Shown piece after piece: positions 49,062 to 57,098 of a stretch of DNA of 64,000 nucleotides; the stretch's first letter is position 1; each line of letters starts with the position of its first letter. A model generated the notes under the pieces. The model searched no databases, had not been told where the DNA came from, and worked only from the letters and a program-made list of their open reading frames with translations. A program made the position numbers and the translations under genes. The DNA lies in NCBI RefSeq assembly GCF_027924965.1, contig NZ_AP027056.1, forward strand, positions 2,480,001-2,544,000. The letters run 5' to 3'. This DNA is from Limnohabitans sp. TEGF004. Its GTDB lineage: Bacteria > Pseudomonadota > Gammaproteobacteria > Burkholderiales > Burkholderiaceae_C.

Positions 49062-49985
49062 TTAGCTCTTCTTGCCGCCAAAGCGGTGCTCAATCTCACC
49101 CACGATGCCGCGACGGAACACCAACACACAGGTGACAAAGGTGCAACCCATGATGATGGTGACCCACGAGCCGAGGCTGGCCAAATAATTTTCCATCGTG
49201 ATGATGATGGCCGCGCCCACAGATGGCCCAATCATGGTGCCCATGCCGCCCAGCAATGTCATCAACACCACTTCGCCCGACATTTGCCAGCCCACATCGG
49301 TCAACGTGGCCAAGCCAAATGCAATGGCTTTGGTGGCGCCCGCCAAACCAGCCAAACCCGCAGACAACACAAACGCCACCAACTTGTAGTGGTCCACGTT
49401 GTAGCCCAAAGACAAAGCACGTGGCTCGTTCTCGCGCACTGACTTCAACACTTGCCCAAAGGGCGAATGCACCACGCGATAGATCAACGCAAAGGCCGCC
49501 ACAAAAATGGCCAGCACCACGTAGTACATGCTGGTGTCGCTGCTCAAATCAAACACACCAAACAACTTGCCGCGTGGAATGCTTTGAATGCCGTCTTCTG
49601 CATACGTGAACGGCGACTGAACGCACAAGAAGTAAATCATTTGCGCCAATGCCAAGGTCACCATCGCAAAGTAAATACCTTGTCGACGCACGGCCAACCA
49701 ACCTGTGAACAAACCAATGCATGCTGCACTCAAGGTACCGGCCAACACGGCGAGCTCAGGCGTCATGCCCCACACTTTGGCGGCATGGCCCGATACATAG
49801 GCCGCAAAACCAAAAAACATGGCGTGACCAAACGACAGCAAACCCGTGAAACCAATCAACAAGTTAAAGGCGCTCGCAAACAAAGCAAAGCACAGCACCT
49901 TCATCAAGAACATGGGGTAGCCCACAAACGGCGCGACCAAAAGGGCCAACAGCAGGCCGCCGTAAATCAAACGTTTGCTCATCAT
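49062..49985 (-). CDS. livM: branched-chain amino acid ABC transporter permease LivM
   Basis: 307 residues, ten predicted membrane helices, one half of the membrane channel. It shows FNLLIGFTGLLSFGHAMFFGFAAY, the family loop ENEPRALSLGYNVDHYK that contacts the ATPases, and GGMGTMIGPSVGA. It is last in the cluster livG-livF-substrate-binding-livH-livM and overlaps livH by 4 bases. Substrate range within this family is wide (amino acids, urea, amides, aromatic acids). Confidence 0.92.
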   Translation of the reverse strand: MMSKRLIYGGLLLALLVAPFVGYPMFLMKVLCFALFASAFNLLIGFTGLLSFGHAMFFGFAAYVSGHAAKVWGMTPELAVLAGTLSAACIGLFTGWLAVRRQGIYFAMVTLALAQMIYFLCVQSPFTYAEDGIQSIPRGKLFGVFDLSSDTSMYYVVLAIFVAAFALIYRVVHSPFGQVLKSVRENEPRALSLGYNVDHYKLVAFVLSAGLAGLAGATKAIAFGLATLTDVGWQMSGEVVLMTLLGGMGTMIGPSVGAAIIITMENYLASLGSWVTIIMGCTFVTCVLVFRRGIVGEIEHRFGGKKS

Positions 49986-50869
49986 TTCTCCCGCCCGAAC
50001 AAACCTGCTGGTCGGATCAACAACACAATCGCCATGATGACAAACACCACAGTCGTCGACGCTTCTGCAAAAAACACTTTGGTCAGGCCTTCAACCAGGC
50101 CCAGCCCCAAGCCGGTGACGATGGCGCCCAAGATAGAACCCATGCCGCCAATCACCACCACGGCAAACACCACGATGATGATGTTGGAACCCATCAACGG
50201 GCTCACTTGGTAAATCGGTGCGGCCATCACACCTGCCAAACCAGCCAAGCCCACACCAAAGGCATAGGTCAAGGTGACCATCAGGGGCACGTTGATGCCA
50301 AAGGCTTTGACCATATTGGGGTTTTCTGTGCCCGCACGCAGGTAAGCACCGAGCTTGGTTTTTTCAATCACGTACCAAGTCGCAAAACACACAACGATGG
50401 ACACCACAATCACCCACACGCGGTACTTGGGCAACATCATGAAACCCAAATCAAACACGCCGCGGAAGACATCTGGCAACTCATAAGGCAAGCCTGATGA
50501 GCCATAAAACTCGCGGAAGATACCTTCCAAAATGAGCGCCAAACCAAAGGTCAACAGCAAGCCATACAAATGGTCGAGCTGATGCAGCCAACGCAGCATG
50601 GTTTTTTCAATCACCACGCCAATCAGTGCCACACCGATAGGCGCAATGACCAAGGCCATCCAGTAATTGATGCCCGCATAGTTGAGCAGCATCCACGCAA
50701 AGAAAGCGCCCGCCATGTAAAGCGCACCATGCGCAAAGTTGACGATGTTGAGCATGCCGAAAATCACGGCCAACCCCAACGACAAGATGGCATAGAAAGA
50801 GCCATTCACCAAGCCAAGCATGAGTTGCCCCATCAACGCTTGTATGGGCACGCCAAAAATTTCAGTCAT
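49982..50869 (-). CDS. livH: branched-chain amino acid ABC transporter permease LivH
   Basis: 295 residues with eight or so membrane helices. Family segments: LMLGLVNGSFYAILSLGLAVIFG at the start, NIVNFAHGALYMAGAFFAW, RAGTENPNMVKAFGINV and VVIGGMGSILGAIV. It is encoded 52 bases after the binding protein gene and overlaps livM. Confidence 0.93.
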   Translation of the reverse strand: MTEIFGVPIQALMGQLMLGLVNGSFYAILSLGLAVIFGMLNIVNFAHGALYMAGAFFAWMLLNYAGINYWMALVIAPIGVALIGVVIEKTMLRWLHQLDHLYGLLLTFGLALILEGIFREFYGSSGLPYELPDVFRGVFDLGFMMLPKYRVWVIVVSIVVCFATWYVIEKTKLGAYLRAGTENPNMVKAFGINVPLMVTLTYAFGVGLAGLAGVMAAPIYQVSPLMGSNIIIVVFAVVVIGGMGSILGAIVTGLGLGLVEGLTKVFFAEASTTVVFVIMAIVLLIRPAGLFGREK

Positions 50870-50921
50870 ACATCCGATTCAATGAAACGGACCGCATCAT
50901 GCGGCCCGTCGTGTCAACACA

Positions 50922-52154
50922 TTACTTCTTCACAAATGCAGGGCAGCGGCTTTGGGCCAATGGCTGGAATGCATCTTCACCCTTGATGGTGCCTTTGAGG
51001 TTGTAGTAGTCCCATGCGCCTTTTGATTCAGAAGGCTTCTTCACTTGGAACAAATACATGTCGTGCACCATGCGGCCATCAGGACGCAACTTGCCGTTCT
51101 TGGCAAACATGTCATTGATAGGCGTCTCTTGCATCTTCTTCATCACGGCAGCGGTGTCGTCGGTGCCAGCTGCTTGCACAGCCTTCAAGTAATGCATGGT
51201 CGATGAATAGACAGACGCATGGTTAGAGTTGGGCTTTTTCTTCATCACAGCTTCGTACTTTTGCGTCCAAGCACGTGTCTCGGGGTTCAAGTCCCAGTAC
51301 CAACCTTCGGTCAAATACAAGCCTTGTGCGGTATTCAAGCCGATGGCGTGCACATCCGTGATCAACATCAACAAAGCCGCCAAGTTTTGTTTCTTGGTCA
51401 AACCAAATTCAGCCGCAGCTTTGATGCTGTTGACCGTGTCGCCACCGGCGTTGGCCAAGCCCACCACTTTGGCACCTGAGCTTTGGGCTTGCAACAAGAA
51501 GGAAGAGAAGTCGCCTGTAGACAGTGGGTGACGCACAGCGCCCTTCACCGTGCCGCCTGCGGCCTTCACCACATCGCCCGTGTCTTTTTCGAGCGAGTGA
51601 CCGAAGGCGTAGTCAGCCGTCAAGAAGAACCAGCTGTCGCCGCCGTCTTTCACAATCGCTTTGCCCACCACATTGCTCAACGCAATGGTGTCCATCAAGT
51701 AATGCACGCCCGTGCCTGGTGCGCAGTCTTCGTTGGTCATACGTGCAGTGGCCGCGCCAGTGACGATGGTGATTTTGTTTTTCTCTTTGCCCAGGGCTTG
51801 CACGGTCAGCGCCACAGCGGAGTTCAAGTTCTCTACTGTCATGTCCACGCCATCGCGGTCAAACCATTGTTGGGTGACGTTCTTGGCAATGTCGGGTTTG
51901 TTTTGGTGGTCGGCATTCACCACTTCGATGGGCTTGCCAAACATCTTGCCGCCGAAGTCTTGCACCGCCATCTTGGCGGCGGCCACAGCACCGGGGCCGC
52001 CGTAGTCGGCGTACACGCCCGACATGTCGGTCAACACGCCAATCTTCACGCTGTCGCCAGACAGTTTTCCCTGCGCCAAAGCGCTGGTGGATACGCCTGC
52101 CAAAAAGACAGCAGTTGCGGCAGCGATGGCCGAGGTCACGAAAATTCGCTTCAT
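50922..52154 (-). CDS. ABC transporter substrate-binding protein (Leu/Ile/Val-type)
   Basis: 410 residues. The signal peptide is residues 1-27, ending TSALA. The mature protein is a type I periplasmic binding fold with KIGVLTDMSGVYADYGGPGAVAAAKMAVQDF at its start. Paired with livH/M/F/G it should deliver the ligand to the permease. Relatives bind branched-chain or aromatic compounds; the ligand cannot be told by eye. An AGGAG site precedes the ATG. Confidence 0.92.
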   Translation of the reverse strand: MKRIFVTSAIAAATAVFLAGVSTSALAQGKLSGDSVKIGVLTDMSGVYADYGGPGAVAAAKMAVQDFGGKMFGKPIEVVNADHQNKPDIAKNVTQQWFDRDGVDMTVENLNSAVALTVQALGKEKNKITIVTGAATARMTNEDCAPGTGVHYLMDTIALSNVVGKAIVKDGGDSWFFLTADYAFGHSLEKDTGDVVKAAGGTVKGAVRHPLSTGDFSSFLLQAQSSGAKVVGLANAGGDTVNSIKAAAEFGLTKKQNLAALLMLITDVHAIGLNTAQGLYLTEGWYWDLNPETRAWTQKYEAVMKKKPNSNHASVYSSTMHYLKAVQAAGTDDTAAVMKKMQETPINDMFAKNGKLRPDGRMVHDMYLFQVKKPSESKGAWDYYNLKGTIKGEDAFQPLAQSRCPAFVKK

Positions 52155-52178
52155 AGTTTGCTCCTGTTGAAAAAGGGC

Positions 52179-52883
52179 TTAGACGCCCAGATACTCGTTC
52201 AGCATTTGCGCTTTGTTATCGAGCTCATCTTTGTGGACTGTGGCCACGATCTGGCCATGCTCCATCACGTAGTGCCGATCTGCCAAAGGTGCAGCAAATC
52301 GGAAGTTTTGTTCGACCAAGATGATGGTCAGCCCCTTGGCCTTGAGTTGGCGAATCACGCGGCCCAGTGTTTGCACAATCACAGGCGCCAGACCTTCGGT
52401 GATTTCGTCGAGCAACAAAATACGTGCGCCTGAACGCAGGATGCGCGCCATGGCCAGCATCTGTTGCTCACCACCTGACAAGCGCGTGCCTTGGCTATTT
52501 CGACGCTCTTTGAGGTTGGGAAACATCTCGTAAATTTCTTCCACCGACATGCCGCCCGGCCCAATCTTGGGCGGCAACATCAGATTTTCTTCGCAGCTCA
52601 GGCTGGAAAAAATGCCGCGCTCTTCTGGGCAATACCCCAAACCCAAGCGAGCAATTTGGTTGGTCTGCATGCCAATGGTTTCCACACCGTCAATTTGTAC
52701 GGAACCCGTGCGTCGACCGGTCAAACCCAAAATCGATTTGATCGTGGTCGAACGGCCTGCACCGTTACGGCCTAGCAAAGTGACCAATTCGCCTTCATGA
52801 ATTTCAAAATTCACACCATGCAAGATGTGAGATTCGCCATACCAAGAATCAAGGCCAGCGACTTTCAATAGGGGCTTGCTCAT
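52179..52883 (-). CDS. livF: branched-chain amino acid ABC transporter ATPase LivF
   Basis: 234 residues. It shows the LivF pattern SWYGESHILHGVNFEI, a Walker A GRNGAGRST, Q-loop GLGYCPEERGIFSSLS, signature LSGGEQQMLAMARIL and Walker B ILLLDEITEGLAP. The Walker A has Arg (CGT codon) in place of the invariant Lys, unlike LivG next door. I recall similar GAGR sequences in betaproteobacterial LivF proteins. The start overlaps the livG stop by 4 bases. Confidence 0.9.
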   Translation of the reverse strand: MSKPLLKVAGLDSWYGESHILHGVNFEIHEGELVTLLGRNGAGRSTTIKSILGLTGRRTGSVQIDGVETIGMQTNQIARLGLGYCPEERGIFSSLSCEENLMLPPKIGPGGMSVEEIYEMFPNLKERRNSQGTRLSGGEQQMLAMARILRSGARILLLDEITEGLAPVIVQTLGRVIRQLKAKGLTIILVEQNFRFAAPLADRHYVMEHGQIVATVHKDELDNKAQMLNEYLGV

Positions 52884-53644
52884 GCGGCCTCCTCGGCGGT
52901 GCCCACATAGGCTTCAAGCACGCGCGGGTCTTTGGACACTTGGGCGTAAGGGCCTTCAGCCAACACAGAGCCGCGTGCCAACACCGTGATGGTGTCTGAC
53001 AAGTCAGCAATCACGTTCATGTTGTGTTCCACCATCAGCACCGTGCGGTTGGCAGACACCTTGCGAATCAAATCCACCACACGGCTCACGTCTTCGTGGC
53101 CCATGCCTTGAGTGGGTTCGTCCAACAACATCAGCTCAGGGTCGAGCGCCAAGGTGGTGGCAATTTCAAGGGCCCGTTTACGGCCATAGGGCAGTTGCAC
53201 CGTTTCGGTTTGCGCAAAGCTGGCCAAATCCACCTGCTCTAGCAAGTGCATGGCTTGCTCATTCAAGGTGTTGAGGCTGGACTCAGGTTTCCAAAAATGA
53301 AAGCTCGTGCCGAGTTTGCGTTGCAAACCAATGCGCACGTTTTCTAAAACACTCAGGTGTGGAAACACAGCGGAAATTTGAAACGAACGCACCATGCCCA
53401 TGCGCGCCACTTCAGCGGCTTTGAGGGCCGTGATGTCTTGACCGTTGTAAATGATCTGACCAGAGCTCACCGGTAAAAACTTGGTGAGCAAATTGAAGAC
53501 GGTGGTTTTACCCGCACCGTTAGGGCCAATCAGAGCGTGAATCGAGCCACGTTTGATTTGCAAATTCACGCCATCCACAGCGATGAAGCCTTTGAATTCG
53601 CGTGTGAGTTGCTTGGTTTCTAGGATGAAGTCGTTGCGTGTCAA
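52880..53644 (-). CDS. livG: branched-chain amino acid ABC transporter ATPase LivG
   Basis: 254 residues. ATPase with Walker A GPNGAGKTT, Q-loop and Walker B LMLLDEPTQGMG, H-loop EHNMN. The start is the TTG at 53644, with a GAAGG about 8 bases upstream; no ATG is available in frame. It is first in the operon livG-livF-binding protein-livH-livM. The signature region reads LPYGRKRALEIATTL, a LivG-like variation of the ABC signature. Confidence 0.9.
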   Translation of the reverse strand: MTRNDFILETKQLTREFKGFIAVDGVNLQIKRGSIHALIGPNGAGKTTVFNLLTKFLPVSSGQIIYNGQDITALKAAEVARMGMVRSFQISAVFPHLSVLENVRIGLQRKLGTSFHFWKPESSLNTLNEQAMHLLEQVDLASFAQTETVQLPYGRKRALEIATTLALDPELMLLDEPTQGMGHEDVSRVVDLIRKVSANRTVLMVEHNMNVIADLSDTITVLARGSVLAEGPYAQVSKDPRVLEAYVGTAEEAA

Positions 53645-53712
53645 ACCTGATGCCTTCGATGGAAGTCCGTGTGTCTAGGACGCGGATGCTAAGCATCGGC
53701 AGTGGTCGTCGC

Positions 53713-53768
53713 AAAGGGGTAAACCCTTTTTCAAGTCACCTGCAAGACAAAGAGTGGTCTGACCACTC
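53713..53768 (-). promoter_or_regulatory. palindromes upstream of the liv operon
   Basis: Two inverted repeats: AAAGGG/CCCTTT (53713-53729) and GAGTGGT-ctg-ACCACTC (53752-53768, 7-bp arms, centre 3). The second contains TGGT-N3-ACCA, the half-site layout of FadR-type GntR repressors. A smaller GATGC-taa-GCATC (53685-53697) sits closer to livG. They lie 41 to 125 bases before the livG start, in the right place for operators. Confidence 0.5.
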
Positions 53769-53782
53769 AGCCAAGCGGGCAC

Positions 53783-53811
53783 AAAAAAGCCGGTTCGCAA
53801 ACCGGCTTTTC
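53783..53811 (-). terminator. intrinsic terminator after secF
   Basis: Stem AAAAGCCGGTT/AACCGGCTTTT with a 4-base loop, 19 bases after the secF stop, with a six-base T-run on the minus strand. The plus-strand T's allow weak two-way termination. Confidence 0.88.
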
Positions 53812-53829
53812 CATTGACGGCAAGTGGTT

Positions 53830-54783
53830 TTAAACCACAGCGCCAGAATTCTCATCATCAGAATCGCCCGCCACTTTGGCCGTGTGTTTGATCAGGTCTT
53901 CACGGCGAATGCCCAACCACATGGCGATGGCTGCCGCCACAAACACGGAGGAGTAAATGCCAAACAAAATGCCGATGGTGAGCGCCAGCGCAAAGTAATG
54001 CAGGGTTGCACCACCGAACAACAACATGGACAACACCATGAGCTGCGTACAACCGTGGGTGATGATGGTTCGGCTGATGGTGGAGGTGATGGCGTTGTCG
54101 ATGATCTCGACCGTGTCCATCTTGCGATAGCGGCGGAAGTTTTCTCGGATACGGTCAAAGATCACAACGGATTCGTTCACAGAGTAGCCCAACACTGCCA
54201 ACACGGCAGCCAAGACGGGCAACGAAAACTCCCATTGGAAGAACGCGAAAAAGCCCAAGATGATGACCACGTCATGCAAGTTCGCAATGATTGCGGCCAC
54301 GGCAAACTTCCACTCGAAGCGCATGGCCAAATAAATCATGATGCCCACCACCACAAAGGCCAAGGCCTTGAGGCCGTCGACCGCCAGCTCGTCTCCCACC
54401 TGGGGGCCGACAAACTCGGTGCGACGCAGCTGCACATTGGCGTCGGTGGTTTTAAGTGCGGTCAGCACTTGTTCGCTTTGCTGCGCAGAGCTTTGGCCTT
54501 TGACGGCAGGCATGCGAATCATCACATCACGCGCCGTGCCAAAGTTTTGCACTTGCACATCTGAGAAACCGAGCTTGGCGATTTGGTCGCGCACGGCATT
54601 GAGGTCAGCGGGCTGGCTGTAGCTAACTTCCATCAGCGTGCCGCCCGTGAACTCGACCGACAGGTGCAAACCACGGCTGAACAAGAAGAACACCGCCGCC
54701 ACAAACGTGATGAACGAGATGGCGTTGAACGCCACCGCGTGTTTCATGAACGGGATGTCTTTTTTAATCTTAAAAAATTCCAT
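53830..54783 (-). CDS. secF: protein translocase subunit SecF
   Basis: 317 residues. With SecD it uses proton flow to complete protein export. It has six membrane helices, the first periplasmic domain after VEFTGGTLMEVSYSQP, and the later GYSVNESVVIFDRIRENFR and GGATLHYFALALTIGILFG segments. An AAGGA site precedes the ATG. It follows secD by 12 bases. Confidence 0.96.
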   Translation of the reverse strand: MEFFKIKKDIPFMKHAVAFNAISFITFVAAVFFLFSRGLHLSVEFTGGTLMEVSYSQPADLNAVRDQIAKLGFSDVQVQNFGTARDVMIRMPAVKGQSSAQQSEQVLTALKTTDANVQLRRTEFVGPQVGDELAVDGLKALAFVVVGIMIYLAMRFEWKFAVAAIIANLHDVVIILGFFAFFQWEFSLPVLAAVLAVLGYSVNESVVIFDRIRENFRRYRKMDTVEIIDNAITSTISRTIITHGCTQLMVLSMLLFGGATLHYFALALTIGILFGIYSSVFVAAAIAMWLGIRREDLIKHTAKVAGDSDDENSGAVV

Positions 54784-54795
54784 GATGACTTCCTT

Positions 54796-56649
54796 TTAAG
54801 CGCGCCAAACAGTGCCAATAGACACGCTTTGCAATTTCTTTTGGCGGCCATACCAAACGTTGACCAAGCCACGCGAGAAGAACACCGCAGAGAACATGCT
54901 GGTCAAAATGCCCAAGCAATGCACCACGGCAAAGCCGCGCACAGGGCCAGAGCCAAAGGCCAACAAGGCCAAGCCAGCAATCAGGGTGGTGACGTTGGAG
55001 TCGAGGATGGTGGCCCATGCGCGGTCGTAGCCGGCGTGGATGGCCGACTGTGCGGATGCACCATTGCGCAGCTCTTCGCGCACACGCTCATTGATCAGCA
55101 CGTTGGCGTCAATCGCCATGCCCAAGACCAAGGCCATCGCAGCCATGCCAGGCAGCGTGAGCGTGGCTTGCAACATAGAGAGCACCGCCACCAAGAGCAA
55201 CAAGTTCACGGCCAAGGCGATGCTGGAGAACACGCCAAACAACATGTAATAAATACACATGAAGGCGGTCACAGCGACAAAGCCCCAGGTGACGGAGTCA
55301 AAACCTTTGGCAATGTTTTCAGCACCGAGGCTTGGCCCAATGGTGCGTTCTTCAATGATTTCCATGGGCGCAGCGAGCGAACCAGCGCGCAGCAACAAGG
55401 CAGTGTCGTTGGCTTCCACGGTGCTCATGCGGCCAGAAATTTGCACGCGACCCCCGCCGATTTCGCTACGGATCACAGGCGCGGTCACGACTTCGCCCTT
55501 GCCTTTTTCAAACAGCAGAATGGCCATGCGTTTGCCCACGCTCTCACGCGTCACATCTTTGAAGATGCGTGCACCTTTGGCGTCGAGCGTCAAGTGCACG
55601 GCGGCTTCTTGGTTTTGTGTGTCAAAGCCGGGTTGGGCATCGGTGAGGTTTTCACCGGTCAAGATGACTTGCTTTTTCACGATCACCGCTTGGCCGTTGC
55701 GGTCCATGAAGCGCTCGGTGCCAAACGGCACGGGGCCGTTGCCAAACTCTGCACTGCGGGCTTCGGCGCTGTCGTCCACCATGCGGATTTCCAGCGTGGC
55801 AGTACGGCCCAAAATGTCTTTGGCTTTGGCGGTGTCTTGCACGCCTGGCAGTTGCACCACTATGCGGTCTGTGCCTTGCTGTTGAATCACAGGCTCGGCC
55901 ACGCCCAACTCGTTGATACGGTTGTGCAAGGTGGTGATGTTTTGCTTGATGGCTTGCTCTTGCACGCGCTTGGCTGCCACAGGGTTGATCACCGCAGTGA
56001 GCTTGAAGTCCGCACCATCAGGGGCGCTGGTGGTTTGCAAATCCAGGAACTGGTCTTGAATCACGCGTTGCGCAGCTTCCAACGTGGCCATGTCGCGAAA
56101 ACGAATCTCGATGGTTTGGTCGTTACGACTGATGCCGCTGTGGCGCACGTTCTTTTCGCGAAGGCCGGTGCGGATGTCACCTGCCAAAGACTCTGCTTTC
56201 TTGGTGAGCGCTGAAGGCATGTCCACTTGCAACATGAAGTGCACACCACCGCGCAAGTCCAAACCCAAATACATGGGGGCCGCATTGAGCGAGGTCAGCC
56301 ACGCGGGTGAGCGGGCCAACAAATTGAGCGCCACGACATACGACGCATCGTTCGCATCAGGCACCAAGGCTTGCTGTATTGCGTCCTTGGCTTTGAGTTG
56401 TTTGTCAGTGCTGTCAAAGCGCACTTTGAGCGAGCCGTTGTCCAAGGTCACCACATCGGGCGCGAGACTGGCAGCGGCCAAGGCCGCTTGTACGCGCTCT
56501 TGCACAGTGAGGTCAACTTTAACGGACGACTTAGCGGCAGACACCTGCACCGCAGGCGCTTCGCCAAAAAAGTTAGGCAGCGTGTAGAGGCTGCCGACAA
56601 CCAAAGCGATCACGATGATCGCGTACTTCCAAAGGGGGTAACGGTTCAT
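54796..56649 (-). CDS. secD: protein translocase subunit SecD
   Basis: 617 residues. It has the N-terminal helix YPLWKYAIIVIALVVGSLY, the conserved LGLDLRGGVHFMLQVD, a large periplasmic domain and the C-terminal helices with MALVLGMAIDANVLINERVREELR. Standard length. It lies between yajC (32 bases upstream) and secF, the conserved yajC-secD-secF order. Confidence 0.97.
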   Translation of the reverse strand: MNRYPLWKYAIIVIALVVGSLYTLPNFFGEAPAVQVSAAKSSVKVDLTVQERVQAALAAASLAPDVVTLDNGSLKVRFDSTDKQLKAKDAIQQALVPDANDASYVVALNLLARSPAWLTSLNAAPMYLGLDLRGGVHFMLQVDMPSALTKKAESLAGDIRTGLREKNVRHSGISRNDQTIEIRFRDMATLEAAQRVIQDQFLDLQTTSAPDGADFKLTAVINPVAAKRVQEQAIKQNITTLHNRINELGVAEPVIQQQGTDRIVVQLPGVQDTAKAKDILGRTATLEIRMVDDSAEARSAEFGNGPVPFGTERFMDRNGQAVIVKKQVILTGENLTDAQPGFDTQNQEAAVHLTLDAKGARIFKDVTRESVGKRMAILLFEKGKGEVVTAPVIRSEIGGGRVQISGRMSTVEANDTALLLRAGSLAAPMEIIEERTIGPSLGAENIAKGFDSVTWGFVAVTAFMCIYYMLFGVFSSIALAVNLLLLVAVLSMLQATLTLPGMAAMALVLGMAIDANVLINERVREELRNGASAQSAIHAGYDRAWATILDSNVTTLIAGLALLAFGSGPVRGFAVVHCLGILTSMFSAVFFSRGLVNVWYGRQKKLQSVSIGTVWRA

Positions 56650-56681
56650 GATCGCTTCGTCGTCTTAGTGGTGGATACGAA

Positions 56682-57011
56682 TTACAGTGAACCTTTAGGC
56701 AGCACTTGCACCACGGCTTGGCGTTGCAACTGCACTTCCACGCCAGCAGCGATTTCGATCGTCACGGTGGCATCCGCCAACTTGGTCACCTTGCCGAGCA
56801 AGCCGCCAGCTGTGGCGATTTCGTCGCCTTTGGCGATGGCTTCGATCATGGCTTTGTGCTCTTTTTGACGCTTCATCTGTGGACGAATCATCACGAAATA
56901 CAAGACCACAAACATCAACACCAAAGGCAACATGCCTTGCAAAGAAGTCATGAGGTCACCACCTGCAGCAGCGGCAGGTGCGGTTTGGGCGAAAGCAGAA
57001 GAAATCAACAC
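56682..57011 (-). CDS. yajC: preprotein translocase subunit YajC
   Basis: 109 residues from the GTG at 57011, which gives the family start (M)LISSAFAQ and has a GGAG 7 bases upstream; no ATG gives this form. One membrane helix (LVLMFVVLYFVMIRP) and a basic cytoplasmic domain with GDEIATAGGLLGKVTKL. Associates with SecDF. It follows the indolepyruvate oxidoreductase gene by 87 bases, not the queA/tgt genes seen in many proteobacteria. Confidence 0.93.
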   Translation of the reverse strand: MLISSAFAQTAPAAAAGGDLMTSLQGMLPLVLMFVVLYFVMIRPQMKRQKEHKAMIEAIAKGDEIATAGGLLGKVTKLADATVTIEIAAGVEVQLQRQAVVQVLPKGSL

Positions 57012-57098
57012 GGTCAAACTCCAAATTGAGGGACTGCTGCCAGGGTGCAAAACGCCCCAGCAGACCAAACGCGGATTGTATGCGGCTGGCTCAGTGCC

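Noticed and set aside
54583..56214. Long open frame (over 500 codons) on the plus strand opposite secD/secF
   Set aside because: His/Gln/Arg-rich composition typical of the complement of a GC-rich gene, no ribosome site or domain, and it is antisense to unmistakable secD and secF.
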